From Deltaproteobacteria bacterium (GTDB taxonomy: Bacteria; Myxococcota; Myxococcia; Myxococcales; Anaeromyxobacteraceae): DNA of 64,000 bases. The stretch's first letter is position 1. Each line of letters starts with the position of its first letter. Location: contig JACRMN010000024.1 in the NCBI GenBank assembly GCA_016214955.1, positions 1 to 64,000 of the forward strand. Direction: 5' to 3'. Below are positions 10,330-17,764 of the stretch, piece by piece. Under the pieces are notes generated by a model. That model did not search any database, was not told where the DNA came from, and saw only the letters and a program-made list of their open reading frames with translations. Made by a program: the position numbers and the translations under genes.

Positions 10330-10986
10330 TCAGACGCGCTTCACGAACACCTCGCCGGCGATCTCCGGATCGAGGGCGATGGTGGTCTCGCCCACCTCGA
10401 TGACGTAGGAGGGCGAGCGCTGGTGGAGCCGGAGCGGGCTCCCGGGGATGACTCCCAGGGCGGCCAGCCGGTCCATCCGATCGTGGAACTTGGGAGCGAT
10501 GAAGACGATGCGGCCCGGGACGCCGAGCTCGAAGTGCGGCAGGCCGGTCACCAGCGGCCGCAGGGTGCGGGCGGTGGCGCTGCAGCACGGGCCCGGCGGG
10601 ATGGCCTCGCCGTGGGGGCAGGTGGGCGGGTGGCCGAGCAGCGTGCAGACCGAGTCGGTGGCCTCCTGCGAGAGGATGTGCTCGAACTCGCAGGCCTGGC
10701 TCTCCACCGTGCTCTCGCCCAGCTCCAGCAGGTCCTTGAGAAGGCGCTCGGCCAGCCGGTGGCGCCGCACCACGTCCCGGGCGCGCTTCTCGCCGGGCTC
10801 GGTGAGCGTCACGCGGCCGTTCTCGCGGCGCACCAGCCCCATCGACTCCAGCTCCACGAAGTCGGCCTCGCTCTTGTCCTCGGCGTGCGCGCCGGCGTGG
10901 GCCAGCACCCCGTCCACCTCGGCGCGGCCCTGCTCCCGCTCCGCGAACACCGCCTCCAGAAGCTCCTCGAGCTTGCGCTCCTGCAT
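10330..10986 (-). CDS. DtxR/MntR-family metal regulator with FeoA-like domain
   Basis: The 218-residue protein is probably a metal-responsive repressor. Residues 1-70 form a winged helix with ESMGLVRRENGRVTLTEPGE. Residues 75-145 form the DtxR dimerisation and metal region (RHRLAERLLKDLLELGES, EFEHILSQEATD, with C and H ligands). The C-terminal 75 residues are an SH3/FeoA fold (DRMDRLAALGVIPGSPLRLHQ near 170). An unusual CC/CPH-rich stretch (PPTCPHGEAIPPGPCCS) lies between. It is the last gene of the fur-feoB operon. No separate feoA is present, so its SH3 domain might serve FeoB; that is a guess. Confidence 0.82.
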   Translation of the reverse strand: MQERKLEELLEAVFAEREQGRAEVDGVLAHAGAHAEDKSEADFVELESMGLVRRENGRVTLTEPGEKRARDVVRRHRLAERLLKDLLELGESTVESQACEFEHILSQEATDSVCTLLGHPPTCPHGEAIPPGPCCSATARTLRPLVTGLPHFELGVPGRIVFIAPKFHDRMDRLAALGVIPGSPLRLHQRSPSYVIEVGETTIALDPEIAGEVFVKRV

Positions 10987-10995
10987 CCGTACCCC

Positions 10996-11202
10996 CTAGC
11001 GTGCCGCCCGGCGCCGGTCCAGGAGCCCGCGCAGCTTGCCCGCCAGCCCCGACTCCTGCGGGAAGCTGTAGTGGCAGCTCGGGCAGCAGATCACCCGGCA
11101 GCCCGACGCCATCGGGCAGCTCGGGCGGCAGCCCTGGCCCTCGGCGTCGAAGCCGGTCCCGCAGAGCGGGCAGGTCTCCATCCTCTTCACCACGGCAGGC
11201 AC
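10996..11202 (-). CDS. Small cysteine-rich zinc-ribbon protein of the feo operon
   Basis: A 68-residue protein with eight cysteines, in CPLCGTGF, CRPSCPMASGC and ICCPSCHYSFP, suggesting two metal-binding knuckles. No membrane segment is present. It follows feoB by ten bases and precedes the DtxR/FeoA gene by nine. Small Cys-rich partners beside FeoB are known as FeoC-like in other bacteria, but I do not recognise this one by sequence. Translation may begin at GTG 11200-11202 or at the internal ATG of METCPLCG, eight codons in. Confidence 0.7.
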   Translation of the reverse strand: MPAVVKRMETCPLCGTGFDAEGQGCRPSCPMASGCRVICCPSCHYSFPQESGLAGKLRGLLDRRRAAR

Positions 11203-11212
11203 GTCGAGCTCC

Positions 11213-13279
11213 TCACAGCCACAGCCAGCGCATGAGCTGGTTCACCGTCGCCCCCACCCCCACCGAGAACGGCAGGATGAAGCCCAGGATGGCGAGGGAG
11301 GTCTTCCAGCCGCGCTCCTTCAGGATCATGAAGAAGTTGGCGATGCAGGGGATGAAGAGCGTGATGGTCACCAGGGCCACCACCACCTCCACCTCCATGG
11401 CGCGGGTCATCGTCCCGGCCTTCACGAAGGGCTCGTAGTGCAGGAACAGGCCGGCGGCGGCGTAGTCGCGCCGCAGGAAGCCGAGGATGAAGGCGCTGGC
11501 GGCCTGGCGCGGCAGGTCCAGGACCCCCACCACCACCGGGGCGGCGGCCTGCTCCAGCCAGGCGATTCCGCCGACGCGGTCGAGCACGTAGAGCAGCAGC
11601 GTGCCGGCGATGAAGAGCGGCAGCGCCTCGCGCAGGTACCACTCGATGCGGGCCAGGGTCTTCACCGCCACGTTGCCGAGCTGGGGCACCCGCAGGGGCG
11701 GCAGCTCGAGGACGAAGTCGGAGCCGCGCCCGGGGATGACCTTGGCCGCCAGCCAGCCCACCAGGAAGAGCACCATCACGATGGTGGCGGCGAACCAGGC
11801 GGCGGCGGCCGCCGAGACTCCGGCCAGCATGGCGAAGACCACCGCCAGCTGGGCACTGCAGGGCACGCCCAGGGCGAGGAGCAGCGTGACGATCACCCGC
11901 TCCTTGCGCGTCTCCATGATGCGCGCCGTCATGGTGGCCATGGTGTCGCAGCCCAGGCCCAGCACCATGGGGAGCACTGCCTTGCCGTTGAGCCCCATGC
12001 GCTTGAAGAGCTTGTTCATCATCACCGCCAGCCGCGGCAGGTAGCCCGAGTCCTCGAGCAGGCTGAAGGTGACGAAGAACGTGGCCACGATGGGCAGCAC
12101 GATGGCCATGCCGTAGCTGAGGCCCATGGAGAAGAGGCCGTAGCGGCCCACCAGGAAGCCGCCGTGCTCGCGGAAGGGCACGCCTGCCGGCCCGGCCAGG
12201 AACTCCTGTGCCGCCTTCCAGGGGACCAGGAACCGCACCGCCGCCTCGAACCAGGGGACCAGCCGGTCGTAGAAGATCTGGTTCTCGAGGAAGTCGACCG
12301 CCACCTTGGCGCCGAAGACGCCGACGAACTCGTAGCAGGCGAAGAGCACGCCGGCGAGGATGGGCACGCCGAGGATGGGGTGCGTGGACCAGGAGCCCAG
12401 CTTGCGCCCCAGGTCGCTTGCGGCAGAGCGGGCGCCGCGGACCACCACCTGGTCGTGCAGCCTGTCGACCACCGCCAGGCGCTGCTTGGAGATCACGAAC
12501 CGCAGCGACTCGGGGTAGCGGCTGGCCGCGCGGCGGCGGGCCTCCTCCACCTGCTCGCGTTCCGCCGGGGCCAGGGTGGCCTCGAGGTGAGCCCGCAGCG
12601 AGTCGTCGCCCCCCAGGATCATGAGGGCCAGCGAGCGGGTCGAGAGGCCGCCGGTCTCACGCATCAGCGGGGTGACGACGGCGAGCGCCTCCTCGATGGC
12701 CTGATCGTAGCGGACGGAGAGCTTCGCCGGCCGCGCCCCGGGCAGCGCCGCCTGGATCTGGGCCAGCCCCTTGCGCTCCACCGCCACCGTGGGAACGACC
12801 TCGACGCCGAGGACCGCCGCCAGCCGGGGCGCGTCCACCTGGAAGCCGCGGCTGGCCGCCTCGTCGGCCATGTTCAGGGCCAGGACCATGGGCACGCCGG
12901 CCTCGGCGAGCTGCGCCGTGATCAGCAGGCCGCGCCGCAGGTTCTTGGTGTCGCAGACCTGGAGGCAGGCGTAGTCGCGCTCCCACAGGAGGATGTCGCG
13001 GGTGACCTGCTCGTCCTCGGACATGGGCGTGAGCCCGTTGGTGCCCGGGGTGTCCATCACGTTCCAGGGGGAGCCGTCGAGCACCGCCGAGCCGCGGGTC
13101 ACCTCCACCGTGGTGCCGGGGTAGTTGGAGACGGTGACGTACTTTCCGGTGAGGGCGCCGAAGAGGACGCTCTTCCCCACGTTGGGGTTGCCCACCAGGA
13201 TGACGGTGCGCGGGGCCTCGCGAAGCTCCTTGTCGAGCCGCTCCGACTGGGCCGCGGCCGCCGGGGGGTTGCGCGTCAT
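11213..13279 (-). CDS. feoB: Ferrous iron transporter FeoB
   Basis: FeoB imports Fe2+ across the inner membrane. The 688-residue protein has an N-terminal GTPase domain with G1 LVGNPNVGKSVLFGALTG near 26, the switch YPGTTVEVTRG, G3 DTPGTNGL and G4 LALNMADEA, then a helical regulator domain and a membrane region with the gates GLGCDTMATMTARI and GVPCSAQLAVVFAML near 480-510. It ends with a further hydrophobic bundle. Its ATG overlaps the fur stop (ATGA at 13276-13279), so fur and feoB are coupled. The Fur box upstream of fur should control the whole operon. Confidence 0.95.
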   Translation of the reverse strand: MTRNPPAAAAQSERLDKELREAPRTVILVGNPNVGKSVLFGALTGKYVTVSNYPGTTVEVTRGSAVLDGSPWNVMDTPGTNGLTPMSEDEQVTRDILLWERDYACLQVCDTKNLRRGLLITAQLAEAGVPMVLALNMADEAASRGFQVDAPRLAAVLGVEVVPTVAVERKGLAQIQAALPGARPAKLSVRYDQAIEEALAVVTPLMRETGGLSTRSLALMILGGDDSLRAHLEATLAPAEREQVEEARRRAASRYPESLRFVISKQRLAVVDRLHDQVVVRGARSAASDLGRKLGSWSTHPILGVPILAGVLFACYEFVGVFGAKVAVDFLENQIFYDRLVPWFEAAVRFLVPWKAAQEFLAGPAGVPFREHGGFLVGRYGLFSMGLSYGMAIVLPIVATFFVTFSLLEDSGYLPRLAVMMNKLFKRMGLNGKAVLPMVLGLGCDTMATMTARIMETRKERVIVTLLLALGVPCSAQLAVVFAMLAGVSAAAAAWFAATIVMVLFLVGWLAAKVIPGRGSDFVLELPPLRVPQLGNVAVKTLARIEWYLREALPLFIAGTLLLYVLDRVGGIAWLEQAAAPVVVGVLDLPRQAASAFILGFLRRDYAAAGLFLHYEPFVKAGTMTRAMEVEVVVALVTITLFIPCIANFFMILKERGWKTSLAILGFILPFSVGVGATVNQLMRWLWL

Positions 13280-13791
13280 GCCGCGGTCTCCTCGTTCCCC
13301 TCGACGCCGCGGCAGCGCGCACACCGGCCGTAGAGCTCCACGCGCCGGCGCTCCACTTCGAAGCCGTGGCGCCGGGCCACCCGGTGCTGCAGCGCCTCGA
13401 TGCGGTGGCTCTCGAACTCCACGATGGTCCCGCACCCGGTGCAGATGAGGTGGTCATGGGAGTGGGCGTGACGGTGGGTGGCCGGCTCGTACCGGGCCCG
13501 CCCGTCGCCGAAGTCGCGCGGCACCGCCAGCCCGTGCTCGGCCAGCAGCTTCATCGTCCGGTAGACCGTGGCCACCCCCACCCGCGGATCGGCCCGCCGC
13601 ACCTGCTCCAGCAGCGCGTCGACGGCCACGTGGCCGCCCATCCCGAAGAAGGTGCGGACCACCACGTCGCGCTGGCGCGAGCGGCGAAGCCCCTTCTCCT
13701 CCAGCACCCGGGCCAGCGCGCGCTCGGCGCTGCGGACGGCGTCGCGCTCGGCGCTGCGGGGCTCCCGGTCCTGTCTGGTTGTCGTCGACAT
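13276..13791 (-). CDS. fur: Ferric uptake regulator Fur
   Basis: Fur represses iron-uptake genes when bound to Fe2+. The 171-residue protein has an N-terminal winged helix (GLRRSRQRDVVVRTFF to VGVATVYRTMKLLAEHGL), the metal site HAHSHDHLICTGCGTIVEF, and two CxxC pairs (CTGC and CARC), as in Fur proteins with a structural zinc. The chosen ATG (13789-13791) directly abuts a Fur box and has no Shine-Dalgarno sequence. The mRNA may be leaderless, or translation may begin further in, before the conserved winged helix. The gene overlaps feoB by four bases. Confidence 0.92.
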   Translation of the reverse strand: MSTTTRQDREPRSAERDAVRSAERALARVLEEKGLRRSRQRDVVVRTFFGMGGHVAVDALLEQVRRADPRVGVATVYRTMKLLAEHGLAVPRDFGDGRARYEPATHRHAHSHDHLICTGCGTIVEFESHRIEALQHRVARRHGFEVERRRVELYGRCARCRGVEGNEETAA

Positions 13792-13810
13792 ATTGATATT
13801 GATTATCAAT
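13792..13810. promoter_or_regulatory. Fur box at the fur-feoB operon start
   Basis: ATTGATATTGATTATCAAT contains a perfect 7-5-7 inverted repeat (ATTGATA/TATCAAT). Its core TGATATTGATTATCA (13794-13808) differs at one position from the classical Fur 7-1-7 consensus TGATAATnATTATCA. It touches the fur start codon, so bound Fur would block the operon. It is an A/T island in GC-rich DNA. Confidence 0.85.
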
Positions 13811-14043
13811 AGCAGAACGTCGCCCGCCCCGCAAGGGGATAGTGAGGCCAGCGTGCCGGCCGGGGGAAGCCGCCCGCCAAGTCACCGGGATGAGCGAGCC
13901 GGAGCACCGCGCCGGGCTGGAGCGCGAGCATGCTGCCCGCCGACGGCTTCCTGGCAGTGCCCGGGTCAGGAGAGGTGCGCGGCGGCCGCTGGCCGAGCAC
14001 GCGCGGAGCCGGAGCAGGGGACGGCCCGGCGCCGCGGGCAGCG
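13811..14043. other. Non-coding gap upstream of fur
   Basis: This gap lies between the Fur box and the stop of the HEAT-like gene. Both neighbours are on the minus strand. I see no convincing ORF, tRNA or terminator in it. It should hold the fur operon promoter, but I find no clear -35/-10 pair. Confidence 0.4.
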
Positions 14044-14658
14044 TCAGCGGGCGGGCACGCCCTGGACGCGCCAGAACTCGCGCCAGCGCGCGCCGGCCTC
14101 CGGGCCCTCTCCGCCCGCATCCCTGCCGGCGAGCGCGGTGAGCGATTCCCGCGCCTGTCGCCGCACCTCGGGCGACGGATCCTCCAGCAGCTCGACGAGG
14201 CGTGGCACCTGGCGAAGCGCGTCCACCCGCTCGCGGTGCCGGACCAGCTCGGCCGCCATGGCCCGGGCCTCGGCGTCCGGCGCGCGCAGGTAGCGGGCGA
14301 GGTCCACTGGCCGCACCGTTCCGGCCGCCCGGTACCGCTCCAGTGATCCGGGCAGGAGCAGCGTCAGCACCAGCAGCATCAGCCCCACCTGCACGAAGGC
14401 CTTGCCCGCCAGGTAGTGGCCGGTGCGGACCAGGGCGTAGCGGTAGAAGGCGAAGACCACGATGAAGATCGCCAGGAGTGCCGGCGCCACAACCAGCGTG
14501 GCGGCGGAGAGTCGCCCTTCGCGAACCGCCTGCTCCAGGGAGGGGCCGGCGAGCAGCGTGGCGAGCGCGGAGACGGCGAGGAGCATGTACAGCAACAGCC
14601 GGGCAGGCGCGATGATCTGGGCCCAACGCGGAGGTGGCTGGGGATTGGCGGAGGCCAT
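14044..14658 (-). CDS. Membrane protein with C-terminal HEAT-like repeats
   Basis: A 204-residue protein of unknown function. It has three hydrophobic helices (LLLYMLLAVSALATLLAG near 20, LVVAPALLAIFIVVFAFY near 50, FVQVGLMLLVLTLLLPG near 90). A soluble helical tail follows in which EDPSPEVRRQARESLTALAG has the look of a HEAT repeat, a fold usually used for protein contacts. The ATG at 14656-14658 starts a short Pro-rich N-terminus. It diverges from the HTH-like gene at 14738. Confidence 0.6.
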   Translation of the reverse strand: MASANPQPPPRWAQIIAPARLLLYMLLAVSALATLLAGPSLEQAVREGRLSAATLVVAPALLAIFIVVFAFYRYALVRTGHYLAGKAFVQVGLMLLVLTLLLPGSLERYRAAGTVRPVDLARYLRAPDAEARAMAAELVRHRERVDALRQVPRLVELLEDPSPEVRRQARESLTALAGRDAGGEGPEAGARWREFWRVQGVPAR

Positions 14659-14737
14659 CGCTCGACAGTGAAGCACGGGCCGCAACCGGCCGCCAGCGCT
14701 TGACTTGGGACCCTTCCCGGCGCAGCTTCCCCGTCCC

Positions 14738-15949
14738 ATGGCCGAGATCGACGACGAGCTGGTGGCGCGGGCCATCCGCTGGTGCGCCGAGGCAGGGCGG
14801 CAGGCCGGCGCAGGCGAGGTGCGCGCCGCGCTGGGTGCGCTCTCCTGGGACCAGCTGCTGGCGGCGCGAGCCCTGCTGGCCGACCCTCCCCCGCTGCGCC
14901 CGCTGGGCCCCGCGGCGCTGGCCGACATCGCGCGGGGCGCCTCCCCCGACGTGGCCGCCGAGCGGGAGCGCGAGGGGCGCTACCGGCGGGAGGAGCGCGA
15001 CGTGGCCGCTCCGGCGTCCGCCCCCACGGCCCCGGTTCGCGCCTCCCGCAAGCGGGCCGCCGCCCGCCACCAGCCGGTCATCCGGCGCGCCCGCGACCGC
15101 GTCACCGACGCGCCGGCCACCGAGCGCACCCTCCCGCTCCTCGACGAGCTCCACCGGCCCGAGGGCCGGGCCGAGCTCGAGGCGCTGGTGCGCAGGGTCG
15201 GCCCGGTGACGCCGCGCCTGGTCGAGGCCCTGGCCGCCGGCTGGCGGCACCCCGACGGTCGGCCGGCCGACGAGGAGGCGCTCCGCGACCTCCTCTCCCA
15301 CCACGGGCTGGATCGCGCCCTGGCCCGCCGCGAGCCGGAGGCCCTGCTCCATGCGCTGCGCGCCGCCCACGGCGTGAGGAGGCGCGCGGCCGCCGCCCTG
15401 GGCATCCCGCCCGCCTCGCTGGACGAGCTGCTGGCCCGCGCCGGCGCCACCCCGCAGGCCGAGGCGATCCGGGAGCAGCGTCGCGCCCAGCTTCGCCGCC
15501 GGGCCACGCTCTCGGAGCGCGCCCACCTGGTGCTCGAGGCCCGGGAGGAGCTGGAGGACCTGGAGCTCCTCGCCGAAATGGAGCGCGATCTCACCGGCCG
15601 GCTCCCCGACCACCTTCGTGCCCTGGCCGCCGCACCGGGCGCACTGCTCGGCAACCTCTCTCGCAGCCTCTCCCTCCAGCGGCCCGAGACCGAGACCCTC
15701 CTGCGGCGCCTGGGCGTGTCGCTCCCGCCGCCGCAAGCCGCTTCGCCGGTCTCCCCGTCACCCCCGGCCGACCGCCCTGTCCGCCGCACCGGCGCCCCGC
15801 CTCGCGGCGCGCCGCGCAAGGCTGCGGGCGCGCCGGCCAGGGCCTCGGGCGGACCGCCGCGGCCGAGGTCGGGCGGCGCCTCGGGGGCCAAGCACCGGGA
15901 GGGACGCGGGCGGCCGCCCTCTGGCCCGCGGCGTCCTCGCCCCCTATGA
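14738..15949 (+). CDS. Unknown protein with Fis-like helix-turn-helix segments
   Basis: A 403-residue protein I do not recognise. The N-terminal 75 residues are Ala-rich and helical. Around residues 205-240 the pattern ALRAAHGVRRRAAAALGIP followed by ASLDELLARAG resembles a Fis-type HTH, in which successive helices pack around an L-G-I turn. A weaker copy (TLLRRLGVSLPP) lies near 335. The last 70 residues are a basic Pro/Ala/Arg tail. It may bind nucleic acid, but that is inference from composition. Its stop lies eight bases before the FmdB-like gene, so the two are probably cotranscribed. Confidence 0.55.
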   Translation: MAEIDDELVARAIRWCAEAGRQAGAGEVRAALGALSWDQLLAARALLADPPPLRPLGPAALADIARGASPDVAAEREREGRYRREERDVAAPASAPTAPVRASRKRAAARHQPVIRRARDRVTDAPATERTLPLLDELHRPEGRAELEALVRRVGPVTPRLVEALAAGWRHPDGRPADEEALRDLLSHHGLDRALARREPEALLHALRAAHGVRRRAAAALGIPPASLDELLARAGATPQAEAIREQRRAQLRRRATLSERAHLVLEAREELEDLELLAEMERDLTGRLPDHLRALAAAPGALLGNLSRSLSLQRPETETLLRRLGVSLPPPQAASPVSPSPPADRPVRRTGAPPRGAPRKAAGAPARASGGPPRPRSGGASGAKHREGRGRPPSGPRRPRPL

Positions 15950-15956
15950 TCGCATC

Positions 15957-16292
15957 GTGCCCATCTACGAGTACCTCTGCGAGAGCTGCGAGACCCTGAC
16001 CGAGCGGATCCAGAAGGTCGGCGACCCGGGCCCCACCAAGTGCCCGGAGTGCGGGTCGCGCAAGATCGCCAAGCTGGTCTCGCGCACCACGTTCCAGCTC
16101 AAGGGCGGCGGCTGGTACTCGGACCTCTACGCCTCGCCGCGCAAGGACGCCGACCGCAAAGGCACCCACACGCCCAAGGAAGCGGCGGCGCCCGAGCCCT
16201 CGACGCCGGCGGCGGAGAGCAAGCCAGCCGCCAAGCCCGAGGGGCCCGCTTCCAAGCCCTCGGGTGCGCCGAGGAAGGGCAAGCGCGGCTGA
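15957..16292 (+). CDS. FmdB-family zinc-ribbon protein
   Basis: A 111-residue protein starting PIYEYLCESCETLTERIQ, followed by CPECGSRKIAKLVS. The two CxxC pairs and the P-I-Y-E-Y start define the FmdB/CxxC zinc-ribbon family, often called a putative regulatory protein. The function of the family is not established. The last 60 residues are a low-complexity K/P/A tail. Translation starts with GTG at 15957-15959, just after the stop of the preceding gene. Confidence 0.8.
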   Translation: MPIYEYLCESCETLTERIQKVGDPGPTKCPECGSRKIAKLVSRTTFQLKGGGWYSDLYASPRKDADRKGTHTPKEAAAPEPSTPAAESKPAAKPEGPASKPSGAPRKGKRG

Positions 16293-16365
16293 TTCGCACA
16301 CCGCGCCCCATCGCGGGCGGACGAATCGCAGCCGGCTCCCACGGTTGCGGCGCTACACTCCCCGC

Positions 16366-17760
16366 ATGCCCAGGATCCCGACGGTGCTCGTCGTCGACGA
16401 CGACCCGAGTATCCGCCAGACCATGGAGACCATCGTCCGCACCGCGGGCATGAATCCCCTCACCGCCTCCAGCGGCGAGGAGGCGCTGCAGGTGCTGCGT
16501 CGCTCCACGGTGGACGTCATGCTGCTCGACGTCCAGCTGCCGGGGATGAGCGGGCTGGAGCTGCTCCGGCAGCTCCGCGACGGGCACCCCGACGTGGGCG
16601 TCATCATGGTCTCGGTGGTGAAGGAGATTCCCATCGCCGTCGAGGCCATCAAGCTCGGCGCCCTCGACTACCTCACCAAGGACTTCTCGCCCGGCGAGCT
16701 CTCGGCCCGGGTCTCCAAGTCGCTGGAGCAGCTCCGCGCGGGGCGCGAGCTGGTATGGCTCCGCGAGGAGGTGGCCACCCGGGGCAACAAGCCCATGGTC
16801 ACCGGCCGCTCGGCCGCCATGAGCGCGGTGGTGGGCATCGCCGAGAAGGTGGCCACCAAGCCGGTGACGGTCCTCATCACCGGCGAGAGCGGCACGGGCA
16901 AGGAGGTCCTGGCCCGCTGGATCCACCAGCGCAGCGAGCGCGCCAGCGGCCCCTTCGTGGCGGTGAACCTCCCGGCCATCCCCAGCGAGCTGGTGGAGAG
17001 CACGCTCTTCGGCCACGAGAAGGGCTCCTTCACCGGCGCCTCTCGGCTGCGCTACGGGAAGTTCGAGCTGGCCAACGCCGGGACGCTGTTCCTCGACGAG
17101 ATCGGCGATCTGAAGCTCGACTTCCAGTCGAAGCTGCTGCGCGCCCTGCAGGAGCACGAGATCGAGCGCGTCGGCGGCGCCCGGCCCATCCAGGTGGACC
17201 TGCGGGTCATCTGCGCCACCAACCGCCCGCTGGAGCGGATGGTGGCCGAGGGGCGCTTCCGCGAGGACCTGTACTGGCGGCTCAAGGTGGTGCCGGTCGA
17301 GATCCCGCCGCTGCGGGAGCGGCGCGAGGACATCCGCGACCTGGCCCAGCACTTCCTCACCCGCTTCGCCGCCGCCTACGGCCGCACCGCTCAGACCCTC
17401 TCGCCAGGAGCGGTGAGCCTCCTCGAGAACTACGCCTGGCCCGGCAACATCCGCGAGCTGGAGAACCTGGTGGAGCGGCTGGCGGTGGTCTGCGACTCGC
17501 CGCTCATCGAGGAGAGCGACCTGCCGCTGGAGGTGGCCCTGGGGGCAGGCCTGGCACGGGAGGCGGAGCGGGAGTCGAGCTACGACTCCGCCATGACGGC
17601 ATTCGAGAAGGGCTACCTGCGCAAGATGCTCGCACAATGCGGGTGGAACCGGCGGCGCGCCGCCGAGCGGCTGGGGATCGGCTACTCCACCCTCAAGGCC
17701 AAGCTGCGCCAGCACGGCCTCTCCCGCTCCGACGGCACCCACGACGGCGACGACGACTAG
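16366..17760 (+). CDS. NtrC-family sigma-54-dependent response regulator
   Basis: A 464-residue three-domain activator of sigma-54 RNA polymerase. The receiver domain (1-120) has VLVVDDDPS and the phospho-Asp in VMLLDVQLPGMSG, with the conserved Lys in DYLTKDF. The AAA+ domain has Walker A GESGTGKEVLARWIH near 168. The sigma-54 contact loop is GSFTGA instead of the usual GAFTGA. A Fis-type HTH ends the protein (WNRRRAAERLGIGYSTLKAKL). It is convergent with a histidine kinase four bases away, its likely partner. Targets may include the radical SAM locus; that is speculative. Confidence 0.9.
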   Translation: MPRIPTVLVVDDDPSIRQTMETIVRTAGMNPLTASSGEEALQVLRRSTVDVMLLDVQLPGMSGLELLRQLRDGHPDVGVIMVSVVKEIPIAVEAIKLGALDYLTKDFSPGELSARVSKSLEQLRAGRELVWLREEVATRGNKPMVTGRSAAMSAVVGIAEKVATKPVTVLITGESGTGKEVLARWIHQRSERASGPFVAVNLPAIPSELVESTLFGHEKGSFTGASRLRYGKFELANAGTLFLDEIGDLKLDFQSKLLRALQEHEIERVGGARPIQVDLRVICATNRPLERMVAEGRFREDLYWRLKVVPVEIPPLRERREDIRDLAQHFLTRFAAAYGRTAQTLSPGAVSLLENYAWPGNIRELENLVERLAVVCDSPLIEESDLPLEVALGAGLAREAERESSYDSAMTAFEKGYLRKMLAQCGWNRRRAAERLGIGYSTLKAKLRQHGLSRSDGTHDGDDD

Positions 17761-17764
17761 GGAC

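Noticed and set aside
13930-14346. A 138-codon open frame upstream of fur
   Set aside because: It overlaps the HEAT-like gene on the other strand, has no ribosome site and its translation is low-complexity.
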